DNA of 64,000 nt, taken from Notospermus geniculatus (lineage: Eukaryota; Nemertea; Pilidiophora; Heteronemertea; Lineidae). Both the position numbers and the translations under genes were made by a program. Below, one piece after another: positions 1 through 12,795 of the stretch; the first letter of the stretch is position 1; every line of letters starts with the position of its first letter. The notes under the pieces are model-generated. The model was not told the DNA's origin and made no database searches. It saw nothing but the letters and a program-made list of their open reading frames with translations. The DNA is taken from positions 144,121 to 208,120 of the forward strand of contig NMRB01000206.1 of NCBI GenBank assembly GCA_002633025.1, written 5' to 3'.

Positions 1-833
1 GAGTGTCTCGTCCAACCCTAATGAAATTAAATATTTCATTTTTGTGCTCATGGTACTCGTACCGTAAATGAGCTCAGTCGAGAGAAGCGAGTTTCACATG
101 GTAATCAAGTCTGAGTATGTTTTTATTAGTAGCTCAGGATGCATAGTGTTCGCTTTCGTTACGTCTGTTTTAAATTTATAAGTACATGTATGTCGTTTTT
201 TAACTTTACAGATTGGAAAATGCATTTTTTGATATTAATCTCCGGAACCGAGTTACGCACGACTGATTCTGGTAGGCCATGTGCTGTATACAATATAATC
301 GTCCTTTTGTTTAGTATATACATCGGACGGATAAAACGTACATAAATGTTGTATATACAGCTGAACAAAGCACAAAAATTTGCATTGTCAACTTGCGAGT
401 ATAAGTTTCAGCGCACGTGCTTGATTAATACACAATTTCTCAATGTGTATAGAAAAGGCATCATCATTCAACATCAGTTGTTGTCGGCATCTATTATAGG
501 CCTGCATGGTAAATGGTGTCAGCTACAGTTAAGATCGACTTTCGATCGATGAATTGATTTAAAAAAATATTCTCATTGTAAACTGCAGTCACAATGCCAC
601 CGTTTTCACTCGTTGGAAACATAGAGGCGTCACAACCGCGGCTAGAATCCGTTTTTTTTAAATTTTAGAAGCCTCGTTTATCACAAAAAACTGTCCTCTC
701 CGAGGTGAAAGTAAACGTACCATACTGTCTTTTGTGTCAGCACGGTTGCCATTCTACTTTATTCACAATAAATTTCTTTTTTCATGTCCGAAGTCAAGTC
801 CAATCGGCGAAAAAGAATACAAAAGATATGGTG

Positions 834-930
834 GGGTCATATGAATAAAGACTAGCAAATGATATTGCCTAGTGCATTTGTATTGCAGAATTCAAGTAAA
901 AGCATTTACTCGTCTTTATTCATATGGCCC
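834..930 (+). mobile_element. Small fold-back with GGGYCATATGAATAAAGAC ends
   Basis: GGGTCATATGAATAAAGAC at the left and its inverse GTCTTTATTCATATGGCCC at the right, about 97 bp overall. The terminal sequence resembles the GGGCCATATTCATAA termini of other elements here. Confidence 0.65.
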
Positions 931-1261
931 ATGGACTGTTTCAGAGTGGACAGGTTGTTACATAACTACCTTCCTCCCCGGACCTCCGCGCTTATAAAAG
1001 AATGGGCCGTTTTGACAGCCCAGTTATTTCCCGTACGAAAAAAATAGAATGGCAAGACGGTGGTTAAGTACCGCGTTCCATGATTCCTTCGTGACTGGGG
1101 ACAACACCACGTCTAAAGATGCGGAAGCATAATGACCAGCAAGGCCGGACGCTGAGATACTGTACTGTACACTTGAGAAAGGCTATGGGAGTAGTCGGAG
1201 TGCAGGCTTTAAGTTCGACGGAACAGACATGCACCACGTTGTGTGTAGGCCTAATATTAAC

Positions 1262-2247
1262 GTACACTCTTGTAGGAAAGTAAAAGGACAGCAAGTTATC
1301 CTAAATATCTCAAAAACCACTGGAGCTACAGCAATGGTATTTGCACCCGGTCTGTAGCAACATGTTGGGCATAGAACCCTGGTGTTTTGACAAAAATCAA
1401 TTTTAATTAATTAAGAGAAAAATGACATTTTGTAAAATGACTTTTTTCACAATTTTTGAAAAATCGTCCGATTTCAATTTTTCTTTCTTCATTACATTCC
1501 ACTTGACTGACTGACCAACATCTGCAACTTTTCCCTTTTAAAATATCAAGAGAAAGTGCCTCTTTTTGCATTTTTCAGCAAAATAAATCCCACTCATACA
1601 GTCAAACGGACAACACCTCTAGGACAGCCCTCTTAGCCGGGAATCTTGTTGTCATAACAGACAGTGATCAACAAAACCTGTGGTCTCCCAAGACCCTTGT
1701 TATATTGACAGTATGACGTAACTTCCTTTTACAAATAAAAGCCAATTCATGGTATTGATGAGGTTTTGCACTGAACAGACATGGGTTGAAGTCAGTGTCA
1801 CTTCTCATTTGGTGCATAACGTGAGAACTGAACTGGAACTGCCTAGGCCTGCTCTTCAGAGTATAAAATCCTAAAGAGGGGCTGTCCCAGAGGTGTTTCC
1901 AGATGACTGTCTGAGTGGGATTTATTTTTGCTAAAAAATGCCAAAAAAGGCATTTTCTCGTGAGATTCTAAAAAGGATAAGTTGCAGATGTTGGTCAGTC
2001 AGGCAAGTTGAATATAATGAAGAAAGAAAATTTGAAATCGGACGATTTTTCAAAAATTGTCAAAAAAGTGATTTTATAAAATGTCATTTTTCTCTTAATT
2101 AATTAAAATTGATTTTTGTCAAAACACCAGGGTTCTATGCCCAACATGTTGCTACAGACTGGGTGCAAATACCATTGCTGTAGCGCCAGTGGTTTTTGAG
2201 ATATTTAGGATAACTTGCTGTCCTTTTACTTTCCTACAAGAGTGTAC
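1262..2247 (+). mobile_element. 986-bp inverted-repeat element, arms about 375 bp
   Basis: The left arm 1262-1635 (GTACACTCTTGTAGGAAAG...) is matched in reverse by 1873-2247 (ending CTTTCCTACAAGAGTGTAC) with few mismatches. The loop of about 240 bp has no coding frame. A truncated copy of one end lies at 32576-32700, so this is a dispersed family. Confidence 0.9.
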
Positions 2248-2870
2248 ATGGCGAATTTGCCAGTTGCTACACGGTATGAGAACGTTTCATGTATCGATTC
2301 GACCAAGCCAGGTGATCAAGAGGTTTGCAAAAGCCGTACAATGGCATGCATCGCTCGCAGCATAATGTATTAAATCAACGCCTCCAGCCAAAATGTAGAA
2401 AGCTGCAGTAGAGTTTGTCGATTTTCCAACAGTAAAACTCGGATGAATTCCCCCTACTTCACGTATATTCCTTATGAGCACTGCGTGGTTCATGAAGCTC
2501 AAGGGTGCGACAAAGCATAGATCCCGCCCTTTGGGGTTTTTTTTGGGGGGGGGCAGCAGCAAGGGGTGTACTGACAAAGGTGCATTTGTCGTCCGTCCTC
2601 CGCTGATTTTTTAATTGGAATGAAAAATAAGTATCTTCACATGTGCGGATCTACAAACATTTTGCAGGGAAAGATTCTGATGTGGTCAATTAAATCACTT
2701 GGTGCTCAGTCATCTGTGGGCATGAAGTGGGTATATTTATCTTGGTATCAACACAAAGAGGAGATCACAAGGAAAGAGATGGTGGTTATCAATTTTTTAA
2801 AAAAGTTAGTCATATCCGAGAAATAGAGCAATTAATCTCGGTTTCCTTTTTTATACACCTGGGCTGTATA

Positions 2871-3255
2871 TCGGTAGTCAAAACATCAAGTTTAGTGTGC
2901 CCAGTTCATACTACTGGCCATAACTAAACATTTATCGGTAATCAAAATATCAAGTTTTGTATGTGCCCAGTTCATGCTATGGCCATATAAACTATACATG
3001 TACATTTATCGGTAATCAAAACATCAAGTTTGTATGTGCCCAGTTCATGCTACTGGCCATAACTATACATTTATCGGTAATCAAAACATCAAGTTTGTAT
3101 GTGCCCAGTTCATACTACTGGCCATAACTATACATTTATCGGTAATCAAAACATCAAGTTTGTATGCGCCCAGTTCATACTACTGGCCATAACTATACAT
3201 TTATCGGTAATCAAAACATCAAGTTTGTATGCGCCCATTTCATACTACTGTATAC
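2871..3255 (+). repeat. Tandem repeat, 65-bp unit, about six copies
   Basis: Units begin GGTAATCAAAACATCAAG at about 2873, 2937, 3011, 3076, 3141 and 3206, each running through CCCAGTTCATACTACTGGCC. The outer units are more diverged than the inner ones. Open frames here are products of the repeat and not genes. Confidence 0.92.
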
Positions 3256-4323
3256 ATACGTTTATAATCCTTTACACATGTACATTTATAATCCAAACAA
3301 TGTAGCTTGGGTCGGCTAACGGTGCTGAACGTCAATTCGATACTTCTGCTGTGATTTCATTCAAACACCCATATCGTCTGCTGATCATGAAATCTTTAAG
3401 CAGCTAATTGCCGTAGAATTGCCCAAGGAGCGCAGCAAAAAAATCAATAAATGCACAATCATACGTTAATGATTGGTGCAATGGTGTTATCAATAGTAAA
3501 ATGCACTTAGTTTGCGGGCAACCATATAATTACCCTGATCTATATTTTGAAGTATAATCAATTACTGATGTCAACAGACAAACATAGTTCACGTTTTTTT
3601 CCCGTCAAAAATAGCTTACAACGGGATTTCACCATTTCCATGAATTCACTTCTCGCTGTTTGTCGTAATTCTAGAACTCGACGAGACAACAGTGTGTCCC
3701 AGAAAGAAAAATGAGAATTAAAATGGAAAACCACGGTTTTTAGTGGTGAACTAGCGACCACTTTATTCCATTTTAATAAGGATTCGCTACGTTGCAATCG
3801 CCCAACTACATGTATAGCAAAGGTTTTGAGCGCCAAATGCGGCAATTTATTCACTTTCTCGATCTAGCAAAAGGTTTCGACCTATAGCAATCGGATTTGA
3901 CCCGCTTTGAACTTCTCTTGTGGGATTCAAGTACTGGGTTTTTAATTGAAAGTAATTACAAACAGAAAGTATTTTGGATTTTGCAGACACACAGAAGTTG
4001 CGTGCACAGCACCCTAATTTATATTGTAGAAGGATATACCAACAGAAATGTCAGCAATTTCGCACCTGAATACTTGTCGGAACAGGCCCGGAGGCGGGGA
4101 TGAAGTTCAGAACTTCCTATCGACAACCAGCATGAGCTGGGGCGTATGAGGAATTTTGTATGAACAAGAAAATTTCCACAACCGGCAGCGAGCTCAGGTG
4201 GCAGAGTCGGGTAGAGTGCTTGTTCTCCGTCGACGCTGCGGTTCGATGCACCTCCCTACCCAAATTATTATTTTTTCATCAAGTCAGACATTTTAAGTTC
4301 GGTCACCTCCTGAAAACACTCCT
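3256..4323. other. Gene-free stretch
   Basis: No recognisable exon, RNA gene or strong inverted repeat. Short open frames of under 100 codons have no familiar motif. Confidence 0.5.
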
Positions 4324-4463
4324 GGGGCCATATCTACCTATTTATCAAGCCTTCGCAACTTCATCGATTGTTTGGCTACACGCTCTATTGTTCACTGACT
4401 GCCTTACAGTAGATTTGCGTGAACGCAAAGTTGCGAAGGCTTGAATTTCATAAATATGGCCCC
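4324..4463 (+). mobile_element. 140-bp fold-back element
   Basis: GGGGCCATATCTACC...TCAAGCCTTCGCAACTT at the left and AAGTTGCGAAGGCTTGA...TAAATATGGCCCC at the right. Confidence 0.8.
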
Positions 4464-4549
4464 TGATCTAGCTGGACCCGTTGTTCGATGGCTTATGCAT
4501 GTTATATACTTATTGGGTGCTTGTACCAACACCGCGTCCACCAAGCAAG

Positions 4550-4622
4550 TAAAGTCGTCTCCGAATTTCGCAAATTTTCGCAAATGTTTTCCTCAGGCAC
4601 TTTCTAGTAGAGATCCCAGAAG
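4550..4622 (-). repeat. Degenerate copy of the 'GACCCC-hairpin' repeat
   Basis: On the minus strand it reads AAAGTGCCTGAGGAAAAC...GAAAATTTGCGAAATTCGG, matching the flanks of better copies at 23345-23690, 30927-31165 and 32078-32190 but without the GACCCC stem. Confidence 0.5.
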
Positions 4623-4887
4623 TGAATGAGCGTGAAACCAAGCAATTACATACGGTACAGTACAAGCCAAGCGGCATTTAATATTGAGAAGAGCTTGAGA
4701 ATGGACTCGGGAGTCGTTCATTAATTACCACCTCTACCAATACAGAGTAACTGAATATAACGACTGAATATAGATTACATGTACATGTATATTATTGTTT
4801 ACAATCGTCACTTTACTTATTCAGCCATAAACATATTAGTATGTTTTGCATTAACAATTCAAATAAGTCATCTGTCATGGTCAATCC

Positions 4888-6391
4888 CTCTCATAGCAGT
4901 AGTTTATACAGCACGTTGAGTCAAATAAGAAAACAACATGGAAAATAATGTCGATTTGGTGTGTTGCCAATATCAACATTATCTGTAGCCACAATGGATC
5001 CGACCATCGTTAATCGATAGTCAGGAAACCTAATTAGAACGTGCTAAGTGTTATGAATCAGAAATATTATATTCTTACGAATGAAGAATTATGCTTGTCA
5101 TATAATCATAAAGGAATCAAACATAAAGGTTCAACTTACAAATTTAGCATTTTATAAATGTGGACAGTATCCCTTTAAAGCTCAACAGATTTGTGTTCTG
5201 ACTCTTCCATATGATAAGCAAGACCCTTCTGCATGTTTAGTGCAAATTTTGTTGAATTCAGACAAGTTGATGTCATGATAAAAACGGACTGAATTAATGA
5301 GAACCCCGCGAACGATGAGAGCGCAGGGTCATCTGTATACATTTGAATTAGGCTAACGTACATTTGCACATGGAACACTAAATTGTGCTGAAAATAGCTC
5401 AGTTATCCTCAGAAATGGAATTCAAGGCATCAAGTTGACAGATTCATGTACCCCACTACCAGAGAAAAAAGTGGAAGCTCCTACCTATTATGTAAAACCA
5501 AAATTCAGGCAGTGAGAGACACCTGGTGGCAACACATGAAGTGTATCCCTCAGTTACCTCATCGTTCGCAGTTAAACCTTTATGGTTGATTCCTTTACGG
5601 TATTATGAATCAGAAATATTATATTCTTACGAATGAAGAACTCTCATAGCAGTAGTTTATACAGCACGTTGAGTCAAATAAGAAAACAACATGGAAAATA
5701 ATGTCGATTTGGTGTGTTGCCAATATCAACATATCTGTAGCCACAATGGATCCGACCATCGTTAATCGATAGTCAGGAAACCTAATTAGAACGTGCTAAG
5801 TGTTATGAATCAGAAATATTATATTCTTACGAATGAAGAATTATGCTTGTCATATACATGTAATCGTAAAGGAATCAAACATAAAGGTTCAACTTACAAA
5901 TTTAGCATTTTATAAATGTGGACAGTATCCCTTTAAACCTCAACAGATTTGTGTTCTGACTCTTCCATATGATAGGCAAGCCCCTTCTGCATGTTTAGTG
6001 CAAATTTTGTTGAATTCAGACAAGTTGATGTTATGATAAAAACGGACTGAATTAATGAGAACCCCGCGAACGATGAGAGCGCAGGGTCATCTGTATACAT
6101 TTGAATTAGGCTAGCGTACATTTGCACATGGAACACTAAATTGTGCTGAAAATAGCTCTGTTATCCTCAGAAATGGAATTCAAGCCATCAAGTTGACAGA
6201 TTCGTGTACCCCACTACCATAAAAAAAGTTGAAGCCCCTGCCTATAACGTAAAGCCAAAATTCAGGCAGTGAGAGACACCTGGTGGCAACACATGAAGTG
6301 TATCCCTCAGTTACCTCGTCGATCGCAGTTAAACCTTTTATGTTTGATTCCTTTATGGTGCTATGAATCAGAAATATTATATTCTTACGAA
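4888..6391 (+). repeat. Tandem duplication, unit about 753 bp, two copies
   Basis: 4888-5640 and 5641 to about 6391 are nearly identical, differing by scattered substitutions and short indels. Each unit holds an inverted repeat (AAGGAATCAAACATAAAGGTT with AACCTTTATGGTTGATTCCTT), so the unit itself contains a fold-back element. No gene. Confidence 0.9.
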
Positions 6392-6449
6392 TGAAGAATT
6401 ATGCTTGTCATATTATTAGAAACGTAACTTCTCTTTCTCTTCTGCAGTT

Positions 6450-8320
6450 TATGGTATGCACGCCATTGTCGCATATCTAAGGGGTCAGTTTAAAAATGTC
6501 GTGAATCACACGACTACGCCTACTTGAAATGTCAGGCCTGCAACCAGAGACTAAATTCCATCCGAATTGGCAGTCACGTCATGCCTGACGACGCTATCAA
6601 AGAATGTCGGCAACAGCAAAGCCCTGCCCTGAGCTGTAATCAATTGGTAGTGTGACTCATGTTAAATCGACCAGACTTGGGTACATCGGCGACATCCTGA
6701 GGTCTGCTGGGATCATCGGGTACGTTGTGAAATCTGCGCACCAATGGCAGGAGTGACATCTACATGTATCAGCGTTTCTGTCAAACTTGACGCTAGGTGG
6801 CGATATCTGAGAATATCACCACTAGTATCGACGCTAGGTTTCCATCTTGAAAAGTAGTGCGCACGCGGAGCGAACAGTAGAAATTCTTCTATTTGTAAAG
6901 CGGTTACCTATCACGTCGTTTTCTACGCTTACAATATAGATCGTTGAAGATACAATATTGGTGTATAAAGGTACAGAGTGATACAAACATCGGTGGTGTA
7001 GATATAAAGTAATAATACAGTTATTCTGTTTCATTTTCGACAATATATATACTAGACTGGTACCCTGTCTTTATAGATGGCTGAAAATATAAAGACAGGA
7101 ACGGGGCGCCATTTTGAACCATATTGATGACGTAGTGCATTCTATTTTTAGCACTCCTCGGGGTATTTCCCAGCACTGTCTCGCTTTCAATATAAAACCA
7201 TCCTGCTTATTGTTCCGCAGAAATTTTCTTGGAGTTCATCTCATGATCTAGGCCTAATCGCACTCCAGCAGGACTACCCGCCAGAGTGGGGGAGGCATGT
7301 GATGGGTGCAAGCAAGGCCTACCACGGCAGCCACTTCATGACAAGTGCACTGCTACACTGCAGAGTTTATCTGCCCTCACAAAAACCAGACGAAAAAACA
7401 AAGGACTCCCAGAATGCATCCTGGGAACCCAGGGCATTTCCACTCTGCATAGCGCGTTACAATGCCCTGGGGAAACCCACCCCGTTTTGATGGGGAAGAG
7501 GGCTGTTCCCTCATGTGTACTCGCCAACTGGTAATTCACGAATAAACCATGCAATGCAGTGGGGGATCGCCACTTGATGTAATGGGCAGACATCGCGCCT
7601 AGTGCTGTAACGTATGCACATATATCTGGTGTTATGAGTTAGCGGGTACCAGTCTCATAGCAATGCATCTCATTCCATAATTTATGCATGCTGTCGGAAT
7701 GATAGCTGCCCCAAACACATGNTATGGTATGCACGCCATTGTCGCATATCTAAGGGGTCAGTTTAAAAATGTCGTGAATCACACGACCACGCCTACTTGA
7801 AATGTCAGGCCTGCAACCAGAGACTAAATTCCATCCGAATTGGCAGTCACGTCATGCCTGACGACGCTATCAAAGAATGTCGGCAACAGCAAAGCCCTGC
7901 CCTGAGCTGTAATCAATTGGTACTGTGACTCATGTTAAATCGACCAGACTTGGGTACATCGGCGACATCCTGAGGTCTGCTGGGATCATCGGGCACGTTG
8001 TGAAATCTGCGCACCAATGGCAGGAGTGACATCTATCAGCGTTCCTATCAAACTTGACGCTAGGTGGCGATATCTGAGAATATCACCACTAGTATCGACG
8101 CTAGGTTTCCATCTTGAAAAGTAGTGCGCGCGCGGAGCGAACAGTAGAAATTCTTCTATTTGTAAAGCGGTTACCTATCACGTCGTTTTCTACGCTTACA
8201 ATATAGATCGTTGAAGATACAATGTTGGTGTATAAAGGTATAGAGTGATACAAACATCGGTGGAGTAGATATAAAGTAATAATAAAGTTATTCTGTTTCA
8301 TTTTCGACAAGATATATACT
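6450..8320 (+). repeat. Direct duplication of about 600 bp either side of 7053-7722
   Basis: 6450-7052 and 7723-8320 match almost base for base from TATGGTATGCACGCC. The second copy starts right after a single N at 7722. The sequence between is unique. Confidence 0.88.
7218..7490 (+). CDS. Possible exon or decayed coding fragment of unknown origin
   Basis: An open frame of about 90 codons follows an acceptor-like TTGTTCCGCAG and ends at TGA 7490. It reads ...HDLGLIALQQDYPPEWGRHVMGASKAYHG..., then SWEPRAFPLCIARYNALGKPTPF. Composition is protein-like, but I recognise no family, and no partner exon is apparent. It lies between the two copies of a 600-bp duplication, so an origin from a mobile element is plausible. 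Confidence 0.25.
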   Translation, partial: QKFSWSSSHDLGLIALQQDYPPEWGRHVMGASKAYHGSHFMTSALLHCRVYLPSQKPDEKTKDSQNASWEPRAFPLCIARYNALGKPTPF

Positions 8321-10734
8321 GTTTTCTGCAAATATAATACCATTTTGAAAAAGAAGTTCGTGTCACGTGATAGACCAGCCACCGACGATGACGTCAAGAT
8401 TTTCAAGATGGCGATCTAGCGTCAATGGCAGTGTTAAAATTTTCGTCGAAGTATCAAAAAAATTCAACGCTGCGTGGAGTATGCGTTTCAGTGTGTGCAT
8501 GTTCTCCCTCTCCATAAATTGTAGAGTCATTGATAGTACTTCGGGGTGTCATCATAAGTCGATGTAAACACGTCGATTGTGAAAGTCAACAGTGTCATAT
8601 TCGTGGCCAGAAGCATCTGACGTGAGAAGTGATATATACAATGTACACTCCCGTTCATAAGTAAATATCTAGTATGCATTGATTGAGTGAGGCTGAAATT
8701 CCAGTATGTGGGCCTCAACATCACTCATAAATGTCCAGACCCAAAATATCTGGGTTTGAATCAAAATGGCGTGAAATATTAGAGAAGTTTGGGTTTCCCG
8801 TCAGAGAAATTCGCCGTCGAAAATTTTCACGCCGTCGAATGGTTCTCGGCGTGGATTCGTGTGTCCATTTGAGTTTCTCGGTTCCACCCCGAGAACGGGA
8901 TGTTTTGGTGTCAACGCTCCAGTGTCTCTCGCCATTTCATGAAAATGATGATCATAGTTTTGCAAAGTTTTGGTCAACGAATTCATTTGTCATCGGACGT
9001 AGTATAGCAACACGGCCTCTGTGCGTAACTCCTCCTCGCATCATGATTAGTGCATCATTATTTGCGCTTTTAGGCGCCTGTCAAAAACCGCTTTTAGTGT
9101 GTTAGAGTGGATTAAATTATTACCTTAACGTGTTAAACATACACTACACAAAGTTTTTTGGTACTCCTTCTTTATTATAATATCCACAACGTTTCTACCA
9201 GTGTCCCCTGCTGGTCGTCTTCAGGTGGCTCAATGTCACAAATGAATCTACGCAGGACAAAAGTGCTCTGAGTGTTAAACATGTCTTTTCTCTCAAATTT
9301 CGTCATAAAAAATGTTCTCGGAACTACATGTAAAGTCGAGAACCAGAGCGAAAACGGCGTCTTCCTTTCCGAGAACGCCAATCCCAGTGTATAGACGTTC
9401 GCGTTTCGGGGTTGTTGGTGAAAACTAGCAAGGTGGACCGAGAACATGTTCAGTGTCAATTACTCTGAAGAACTCCTTTGCTCCAATATTTCTTATTAGT
9501 AAGAACTCGAGGGCAATGCAAACTGAAGAGTACGTTTCGCGAGGACTTATTTTACTTCAATTATAATATGTCTCAGCGACTTGTAGAAATACAATGGTAA
9601 TGTATGTAGATGCTCTCACGGGCTTTACGAAGCCCATTTCATTCTGTCTGGTGGACACCCCAATGGAAGCAATCGAATAAAAACTTTTCATTGAATATAA
9701 ACTGGAAACAGGAGATCAGAGATAAACTGGTCTCAAATGACCAGGAAACCATGCCTGTATTTTGTCAGAAAATATACCGGAGACTACGTGAGCTTGTGAT
9801 AGGTAAATATCAAGTAGATCCATAGAAATCTAACGCTGGATTGTATCTCAAGGCTCCGGGGTATCGGAGAGGCAGCCTACCGACTCTTGTGCGAATGCTT
9901 TTCTCTGAATTCCCTGATCCTTTCACGAACTAGAATTACCTAGAGTGCTAGGCGACACCATGACTTTTCCCTCTTTAAAAATCCGACTTAACGTGAGGGA
10001 AGAATTTCGCAAAACCGTTGACCTTTTCAACATCAGCATGTTTGAAAATTGTAGAATGACGCAGCTCTAACTCTTCAAACACGATGTTCTACTCACAAAG
10101 GGCGCTGTTGCTTCAGGCTGGGAATGTGCAGACAATTGTAATATCTCGTCTTCTGATCTCATTATTTTTGTAATGGAACAGCAAAAGCTTCCACTACAGG
10201 CAGCTAAGACAAGTCTTGTAATCAGTCCGTCTGTTTGCCTAGGGTGTTGATATCCTATCAAATGGCTTCATGCGGCAATGCAAAAGGCGGAACTTTTAGG
10301 CACGCACTCAAGTAGGTCAGCGATGTGCATGGCTGGTCCAATAATGAAAGAAATTGAAAGTGTTCCTCCAGGACGAAAGAAGCCACGGCAGGAACGTAAA
10401 TCGATTCCGTCTATTTTGATTTTCAATATTACCCTGAATCCTTTTGAGAGTCATGATTTTATTGAGTGGCTTGATTTGGGTGAACGGGGAAAGGTAGGCC
10501 TTCGCGTTGTAGACCCCTACATGTAGATCGTTCCTCAAATATGGCTGCCATAGTAGCCATGTTAGAAGTCGTAATTTCCGTTTTTCATCTGATCACATCG
10601 TTGGCCAATCATCCGAATATTTTTCTTGATAGAGTTGCACGTAACGGTCGAAATGGGCTCTTCCCACGGTCCTTGGTATTCTACATGAATTTCGTTTTCT
10701 CGTACACGAAATCACTCTATGGCCCATTCTTTTA
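8321..10734. other. Gene-free stretch with a possible retroelement relic
   Basis: Short open frames only (longest 124 codons at 8731-9105, no known motif). At 9170-9240 the minus strand has CACCTGAAGACGACC...GGTAGAAACGTTGTGG, a motif type I associate with the ends of Penelope-like and related retroelements. No reverse transcriptase remains. Confidence 0.35.
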
Positions 10735-10852
10735 TATTTGGGAGGTTTAGAAATCAAACGATAAGTGTAAACGTTAACGACAACATTACTTTTGTACCGA
10801 AAATGCAATGTAAAATCTGGTTAATGTGTAGTATGAAAATAACGTTGCCGTA
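10735..10852 (+). mobile_element. Diverged fold-back related to the 58229 insertion
   Basis: GGGAGGTTTAGAAATCAAACGATAA and the following AAACGTTAACGACAAC match the left arm of the element at 58229. The right arm (ATAACGTTGCCGTAATATG) is only partly preserved. Confidence 0.65.
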
Positions 10853-11628
10853 ATATGTAGACACTGCGACAGGTCAGGGGGTGGGGTAGTGTGAAAGGTA
10901 GTTATGTAACAACCTACCGACGTTGAAACACAGCCCTACCACATTCTATTCTATTTGGCCGTCGGATGGGACGATTTTGCTTGTGTAACTTCGGGTACGA
11001 AAAATAGGAATTTTATTGAACGACAAACAGTGGGTCGAAAGACCTGACGAAGTGCACGTGCACAATATTCTATTCGATCTCCCATCACATAGAGCAACTC
11101 TGGCTTTTCTGTTTTATTGATTCTGTTGAAGAGTGTAAGCTTCCATATTTTCATATTGCTACGGTGCATAGGCCCTAGGCCTGCGTGGGACGATATTGAT
11201 TTACCACGAACCTTGAGAGACGTGCATGAATCCAGGCCTACATATGCAAACCGTCTGTAATCACTCCTACCGAGTAGAACCGAGGTGAACAGACATACTA
11301 TACTGCCACATCTAAGAAGTCACTCGCCGAAATTCAACCCCAAACAACTCGTGATATAGACCTTTCCAATAAAGATGTGGCTGATTAGTTTTGCCACATG
11401 GCCATTCATTGTCCAAGCATGATACATGTATAACATTGCTCTCAGACAATTATTTTACCGTACCTTAACGTTTGTGCCCATGGCCCGCTTCACCACCTCA
11501 GCGTACCAGCGGCCATTGAATGGTATTAAGCTTTTGACGTCATATATGGTGACCGCCATCTTTGTTGGAAAGGTCTACAGCTCTATAACAGAAATGATAG
11601 GATTCTATAACAGGAAAGTGCTCAGCCA

Positions 11629-11939
11629 CTGAAAAACTCTGCTTCGTCAAAATGACGAACTTAGTTTCGTTCTCCATTATCGCCAAACTGAGTATCTAAA
11701 TTCGTCAAAATGACAAGTCCACGTTCGTCATGTTGACAAACATAAACAAGGGCTCGTCAAAATGACAAGTCCACGTTCGTCATTTTGACAAACATAAAGA
11801 AGGGTTCGTCAAAATGACGAACGTGGACTTGTCAAAATGACGAACATGGACTTGTCATTTTGATAAATTTAGATACTCAGTTTGGTGATAACGGAAAACG
11901 AACTTAAGTTCGTCATTTTGATGGAGAAGAGTTTTTCAG
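11629..11939 (+). mobile_element. 311-bp palindrome with internal CGTCAAAATGAC repeats
   Basis: The ends CTGAAAAACTCT and AGAGTTTTTCAG are inverse, as are the inner arms (CCAAACTGAGTATCTAAA / TTTAGATACTCAGTTTGG). Inside, the 12-mer CGTCAAAATGAC or its inverse occurs about nine times with GTCCACGTTCGTC linkers. Confidence 0.88.
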
Positions 11940-12538
11940 CACAGCAGCTTGAAGATACCTGTTGCTATAACTGTTCAGCCATTGTCCTGCCTGCAGCACG
12001 ACAAGCGAAGACTTGTCTCCGGCGACAAAAATCTTCACATGTCGCAACTTTTGCTGTATACATTCTAGGTCTTAGTGCTCAAGAGCTCCCACTGTATTTT
12101 GATTGGCCTTGCCTTTAGGATATTTGGCATTTTCACATCGGCTAGATGAAATGAAATGGAATGGAATGCGTCACGCGACAATCATGAAATTGATACCTGC
12201 AGTTCTCGGCTTCATCGATTGCTTACAGCAGACGTAAACCTTGGGAGATATCACTGTAAACAATCGCAATGCTTTGCTGTGTTTTAACCGATATAGTTGA
12301 TGTTGCCTCTGATGTAGCTATGAACAACACCAACAAAACTCATTGTTATGAGTATCGATTTCGAAACAAATACTTCTGATTGTATATGTAATTGTTATGA
12401 CTAATAACAATATGAACCGTGTTTTGAAGTTTTATTCCTTTAAAGATCGTGAATCATTCCATTCGTTCATATCATCATATCATCATCATACTATCATTTG
12501 AGCAACGTTTGTCTGTTTGTTTGTTTATCTGTTTGTTC

Positions 12539-12795
12539 CCTTACTCCTCCTGCGTCCTTGGGCCGACCTTCGCCAAACTTGGTGGGTGGATGTAGGTTGA
12601 CCCCCAGAATTGCCCTTGAGGGGTTCATTTTTGGGAAGGTCAAGGTCGTTGGGGTCAAAGGTCAAAGGTTTGTTTTTCGGAGGTCCTCGGTCCGTTTGGG
12701 ATGAAACTTGATAAATGTAGGCCTATGCAGGTGAACCTCTGGATAGCAGGCATAGGTCGAACTGGGCAAAGGTCAAGGTCAAATGTACCGTAGCC
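12539..12795 (+). repeat. AGGTCA half-site-rich segment
   Basis: Contains GGTCAAGGTCG, GGGTCAAAGGTCAAAGG, and AAAGGTCAAGGTCAAATG: several AGGTCA-type half sites, including a one-base-spaced direct repeat at about 12652-12667. The same segment is in copy 2 (about 15140-15395). It is interspersed-repeat sequence; a role in nuclear-receptor binding is only possible. Confidence 0.5.

Noticed and set aside
2871-3255. Regular array that looks like a CRISPR
   Set aside because: Whole 65-bp units are repeated, with no unique spacers, and the genome is animal. It is an ordinary tandem repeat.
5081-6136. Paired open frames of 65-67 codons in both 753-bp units
   Set aside because: They recur only because the units are duplicated; both strands are equally open and the products are low in information.
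8731-9105. 124-codon open frame
   Set aside because: No family resemblance, no splice partners seen, and the surrounding sequence is repeat-like. Chance frame is the simpler reading.
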